Positions 61,183 to 64,000 of a stretch of 64,000 nt of DNA are shown in pieces (the stretch's first letter is position 1; every line of letters starts with the position of its first letter). The translations under genes and the position numbers were made by a program. The notes under the pieces are model-generated. The model was not told the DNA's origin, ran no database searches, and was given only the letters and a program-made list of their open reading frames with translations. Origin of the DNA: Pseudomonas putida (GTDB lineage Bacteria > Pseudomonadota > Gammaproteobacteria > Pseudomonadales > Pseudomonadaceae). Location of the stretch: contig CP163498.1 of assembly GCA_041071465.1 (NCBI GenBank), positions 4,730,001 to 4,794,000 on the forward strand, read 5' to 3'.

Positions 61183-62928
61183 TCAGCGCGGGGCGCGGGC
61201 AAGGCGGGTGGCGGTTTCGTCGAGGTGGCCTTGGTCATCGAGGACCACGCCATACTCCAGGGCTGCCCCTTGTGGCGAGACCAGGCCATTGCGCACATCC
61301 TCCAGCACGGCTGCGACCGGGCGACGCAGCGGGTCGCCGTAGCCACCACCGCCGGGGTTGACGTTGATGATGCGTTCGCCTGGTTGCAGGGTGAGCATGG
61401 GGTTTTGCGTGTAATGGTCTTCGCTGCCGTCGGCGTGGCGATGGATCAGCCGGCCCAGCTTGGGCTCAAGCAATGCGTTGCGTGCCCCGGCGGCACCGGC
61501 GGTGGGCAGTTGGCGGCCCTCGCCAAAGCCGACCACGGTCATGGCGTGGTCCAGTGGTTCGATCTCCAGGCGGGTGCCCGAACCGCCACGGAATTCACCG
61601 GCACCACCACTGTCGGCCATCAGGCTGTAGCGGTGGATCAGCACCGGGTAGGCGTGTTCGAGCAGCTCGATGTCACCGCTCATCAGCGCCCCGAAACAGC
61701 ACAACGGGCCGCAGGCGTGCCAGCCATCCATCACCTTGTTGGCGCCGGCACCGGAAATGATCGAGGCCAGCACCATGGTCACGTACTCGCTGTTGCCGTT
61801 GCGCGGGTCATGGCCGGCGATGTTGATGCCGCTGGTATGCCCCCAGGAGGCCGTTACCCGCTGTGGCGAAGCCTGTTCCAGCGCGGTGCGCACGGCATCG
61901 GCCAGGGTTTCCATCGGCGTGGTGGTGCAGTTGACGTGGGGTGCGGGTTCTTCGGCATTGCACAGCGTGCCTCTGGGCCCGACATCGACCGTGACGCAGC
62001 GGTACAGCCCTTCGTTGTAGGGGGGCGCCACCTGGGCGAACATCATCAGCCCCAGGTACACACCCGACACCGAGTTGCCCTCGTAGGAATTGATGAAGTA
62101 CGGCACTTGCGGCGGGCTGTCGATGCGCACGTGGGCCTGGTCGCCACGTATCTGTACATGGGCGGTGATGGCCAGTTCGCCCAGGCCATGGCCGGCATCT
62201 TCGAGCACGGCGGTGCCGCTGTAGTCACCGTCCGGCACATCGCGCAACAGTGCGCGCATGTGCCGGTCGGCCATGTTTTTCAGTTCGGCGATGCAGGCCC
62301 GCACCTGCGCCACGCCGTACTTGTCGAGCAGTTCCAGCAAGTGCCGCTCGCCGACCTTGCAGGCGCCATACTGGGCATTGAGGTCGCCTTCCTGATAGGG
62401 CCGGGCGCGCATGTTGGTGAGCATGAAGTTGATCACGTCCTCACGGCGTTTGCCCTTTTCCCACAGCTTGACCGGCGGAATGCGCAGGCCTTCGGCGTAG
62501 ATTTCCTTGGCATCTGGGTTGTAGCCAGCCGGTACCGGGCCACCGATGTCGGTCAGGTGGCCTTTGCACACGGTCCAGAACACCAACTCGCCCTGGTAGT
62601 ACACCGGCTTGTACATGCAACAGTCGAGAATATGGCTGCCCTTGTAGGCCGGGTCGTTGTGGTAGATCACGTCGCCTTCTGCGATGTCGTCGCCGAAGAA
62701 CTCGGCCACGCATTTCATGGCCGGGATCAGCGAACCCAGGTGGATGGGAATGTCCTGGCCTTGCAGGATCATTTCCGGCAGGTGATCGAACAGCGAGTTG
62801 GAATAGTCGTGGGCCAGGTTGAACACACTGGAGCGCCCGGTCTTTTCCAGGGTCAGGGTCATTTCGCGTTGCGCTGTCTCCAGCGCACCCCGGACAACCG
62901 CAAGGGTGATCGGATCTACTGTCTGCAT
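61183..62928 (-). CDS. Hydantoinase/oxoprolinase beta subunit (HyuB-type)
   Basis: 581 residues (MQTVDPITLAVVRGALETAQREMTLTLEKTGRS). HyuB signatures: the SNSLFDHLPEMILQGQDIPIHLGSL segment, DVIYHNDPAYKGSHILDCCMYKPVYYQGELVFWTVCKGHLTDIGGPVPAG with metal-binding Asp/His, the middle domain YLGLMMFAQV and the C-terminal GEFRGGSGTR and NVNPGGGGYGDPLRRP. It hydrolyses the ring phosphorylated by HyuA. First gene of the operon, 13 bases before hyuA. Its leader contains AAGAACAA (62942-62949 as complement), a candidate CA motif. LysR gene upstream, 190 bases away. Confidence 0.9.
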   Translation of the reverse strand: MQTVDPITLAVVRGALETAQREMTLTLEKTGRSSVFNLAHDYSNSLFDHLPEMILQGQDIPIHLGSLIPAMKCVAEFFGDDIAEGDVIYHNDPAYKGSHILDCCMYKPVYYQGELVFWTVCKGHLTDIGGPVPAGYNPDAKEIYAEGLRIPPVKLWEKGKRREDVINFMLTNMRARPYQEGDLNAQYGACKVGERHLLELLDKYGVAQVRACIAELKNMADRHMRALLRDVPDGDYSGTAVLEDAGHGLGELAITAHVQIRGDQAHVRIDSPPQVPYFINSYEGNSVSGVYLGLMMFAQVAPPYNEGLYRCVTVDVGPRGTLCNAEEPAPHVNCTTTPMETLADAVRTALEQASPQRVTASWGHTSGINIAGHDPRNGNSEYVTMVLASIISGAGANKVMDGWHACGPLCCFGALMSGDIELLEHAYPVLIHRYSLMADSGGAGEFRGGSGTRLEIEPLDHAMTVVGFGEGRQLPTAGAAGARNALLEPKLGRLIHRHADGSEDHYTQNPMLTLQPGERIINVNPGGGGYGDPLRRPVAAVLEDVRNGLVSPQGAALEYGVVLDDQGHLDETATRLARAPR

Positions 62929-63117
62929 AGGTCACCAACGTTTGTTCTTGTGCTTTGGGTGCGTGCCGCCAGAGGGGCGGCGCGTGGTGACAGGCTACGG
63001 GGCAGGGCGAGGGAAGGATTGTCGTTGGGTGTACTGGTTGTTGCGTTTGGGCGCACACGGCGACAGCTCCCCCAGGGTGGGGTGCGCAGCAGCGCCAACT
63101 TATTGCAGGTGAAAACC

Positions 63118-63972
63118 TTACGGTTTCAACATCTGCCGCACCAGCCATTGCCCCGCCGGCCCCAATGCCCGCCGGCTAGACCAGACCACATCCATATCCA
63201 CTCGGCGTGGGTAACCCGCTATCGGCAACTCCACCAGCCCATTGCCAAACCGTGCCACCAGCGCCCTGGGCAGCTCGGCCCAACCAAACCCGCGCACGGC
63301 GAACTCCAGCAGGGTGAGGTAGTCCGGTGCCGACCAGGCCTGGCCGCGGCCGCGGTGCAGGCTGGGGGCATAGGTCTTGATATACAGCTGCCGTGCATGC
63401 TCCAGGTGCTGCGCCTGCACCTGCGCCAGGCTTGCCAACGGGTGCCCGCTGGCCACGTAAACGCCAAATTCCGCCTGCTCCGGCAAGCGCGCCACGGCCA
63501 CGTCGGCGGGGTAGCTGGGTTGGGTGGCAAGAATGCCGACATGGGCCAGGCCCTGTTGGATCATTTCGATCACATCAGCGTCCTCCGCCGGGCCGCAGCG
63601 CAATTCAGTGTGTGAGTACTGCTGGGCGAAGCGGGCCATCACCGCGCCCTGGAACGTGACGCTGTAGCTGTCCGACATCACCACCGATACCAAGGGCTCG
63701 ACGTTCTGTGCCAGTCGCACCGCCAGCGCATCGAGCTGGGCGCTGGCATCGAGAATCGCCTCGACATGGCTCAGTACCTGCCGGCCCGCTTCATTCAGCG
63801 TGGGGTGGCGGCCACCGCGATCAAACAACGGGCAGCCGATATCAGCCTCGAAATTGGCGATGGCGATGCTGATGGTGGACTGACTTTTGCGCAGTTTGCG
63901 CGCTGCAGCAGAGAACGAACCCAGCGATGCAGCTTCGACAAACGCGACCAGAGCTTCGGGTGAATAGCGCAT
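63118..63972 (-). CDS. LysR family transcriptional regulator
   Basis: 284 residues, starting MRYSPEALVAFVEAASLGSFSAAARKLRKSQSTISIAIANFEADIG, the helix-turn-helix. The effector domain has VSVVMSDSYSVTFQGAVMARFAQQY and VNVEP-type start sequences. Upstream of the hyuBA-like operon on the same strand; a natural candidate regulator. Only 28 bases remain to the window end, so its promoter is not visible. Confidence 0.9.
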   Translation of the reverse strand: MRYSPEALVAFVEAASLGSFSAAARKLRKSQSTISIAIANFEADIGCPLFDRGGRHPTLNEAGRQVLSHVEAILDASAQLDALAVRLAQNVEPLVSVVMSDSYSVTFQGAVMARFAQQYSHTELRCGPAEDADVIEMIQQGLAHVGILATQPSYPADVAVARLPEQAEFGVYVASGHPLASLAQVQAQHLEHARQLYIKTYAPSLHRGRGQAWSAPDYLTLLEFAVRGFGWAELPRALVARFGNGLVELPIAGYPRRVDMDVVWSSRRALGPAGQWLVRQMLKP

Positions 63973-64000
63973 GGTATTGATAAAACCGATAGTAGCTATG

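Noticed and set aside
60853..63615. 920-residue plus-strand open frame, and an 833-residue one at 58860-61361
   Set aside because: Both are antisense shadows of the hyuBA-like operon; their translation has no domain, while the minus-strand proteins are clear.

Overview
The window is a chromosomal segment of a Pseudomonas of the P. putida group. This rests on uniformly high-GC, densely packed genes; the linked set mgtC-like / mvaB / MerR / pobR / pobA / gamma-glutamyltransferase / ctlX / ornithine cyclodeaminase / AsnC, an order I recall from P. putida (not checked here); REP-type palindromes typical of the genus; and a well-formed CrcY small-RNA locus between mgtC and mvaB. No integrase, transposase, phage module, tRNA, rRNA or CRISPR array was seen.

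Layout. 1-5.4 kb (mostly minus strand): a CAP-domain protein cut by the window edge, a SleB-like cell-wall hydrolase, an AEC transporter, a LysR regulator and a two-gene betaine-type ABC importer lacking its ATPase. 5.5-12.1 kb: an unusual intracellular or membrane-anchored subtilase, a dCache chemoreceptor, an NhaC/HisP-like antiporter and an orphan FecR. 12.4-18.1 kb: acyl-CoA dehydrogenase and medium-chain acyl-CoA synthetase, divergent from a PAS histidine kinase / FixJ-type regulator pair. 18.2-21.5 kb: a MarR-EmrA-EmrB efflux operon with a perfect palindrome inside its promoter. 21.5-22.1 kb: a gene-free element bounded by inverted hexanucleotide arrays. 22.2-29.6 kb: an SDR, two tandem soluble hybrid kinases, a frameshifted MocR regulator and ccoG.

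29.7-43 kb: MgtC-like protein, crcY, mvaB with its MerR regulator, pobR/pobA (4-hydroxybenzoate to protocatechuate), an ankyrin protein, periplasmic gamma-glutamyltransferase, a LysR, then a citrulline/ornithine module (ctlX, ornithine cyclodeaminase, AsnC, amino-acid permease). 43-51 kb: a START-domain protein, ureidoglycine aminohydrolase, a sulfur-scavenging-like pair (SsuA-like binding protein plus LLM flavin monooxygenase), a beta-propeller protein, an EamA exporter divergent from a TetR, and a GlxA-type AraC regulator. 51-64 kb: small membrane and unknown proteins, a RidA-like protein, a frameshifted EamA gene, a TorF-type porin, a lipoprotein, a VIT1/CCC1 metal transporter, a DUF3300-DUF2950 pair (first member frameshifted), and a hydantoinase/oxoprolinase AB operon flanked by AraC and LysR regulators.

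The common thread is assimilation of alternative carbon, nitrogen and sulfur sources under carbon-catabolite control. CrcY is the RNA antagonist of Hfq/Crc, and several catabolic genes here (pobA, the permease, ornithine cyclodeaminase, hyuB) carry AAnAAnAA motifs near their starts, the kind of site Hfq/Crc binds. Three genes each differ from an intact frame by one base in a short simple run, so consensus error should be excluded before calling them dead. The most unexplained structure is the inverted-hexamer element at 21.5-22.1 kb; the most unusual protein is the subtilase.
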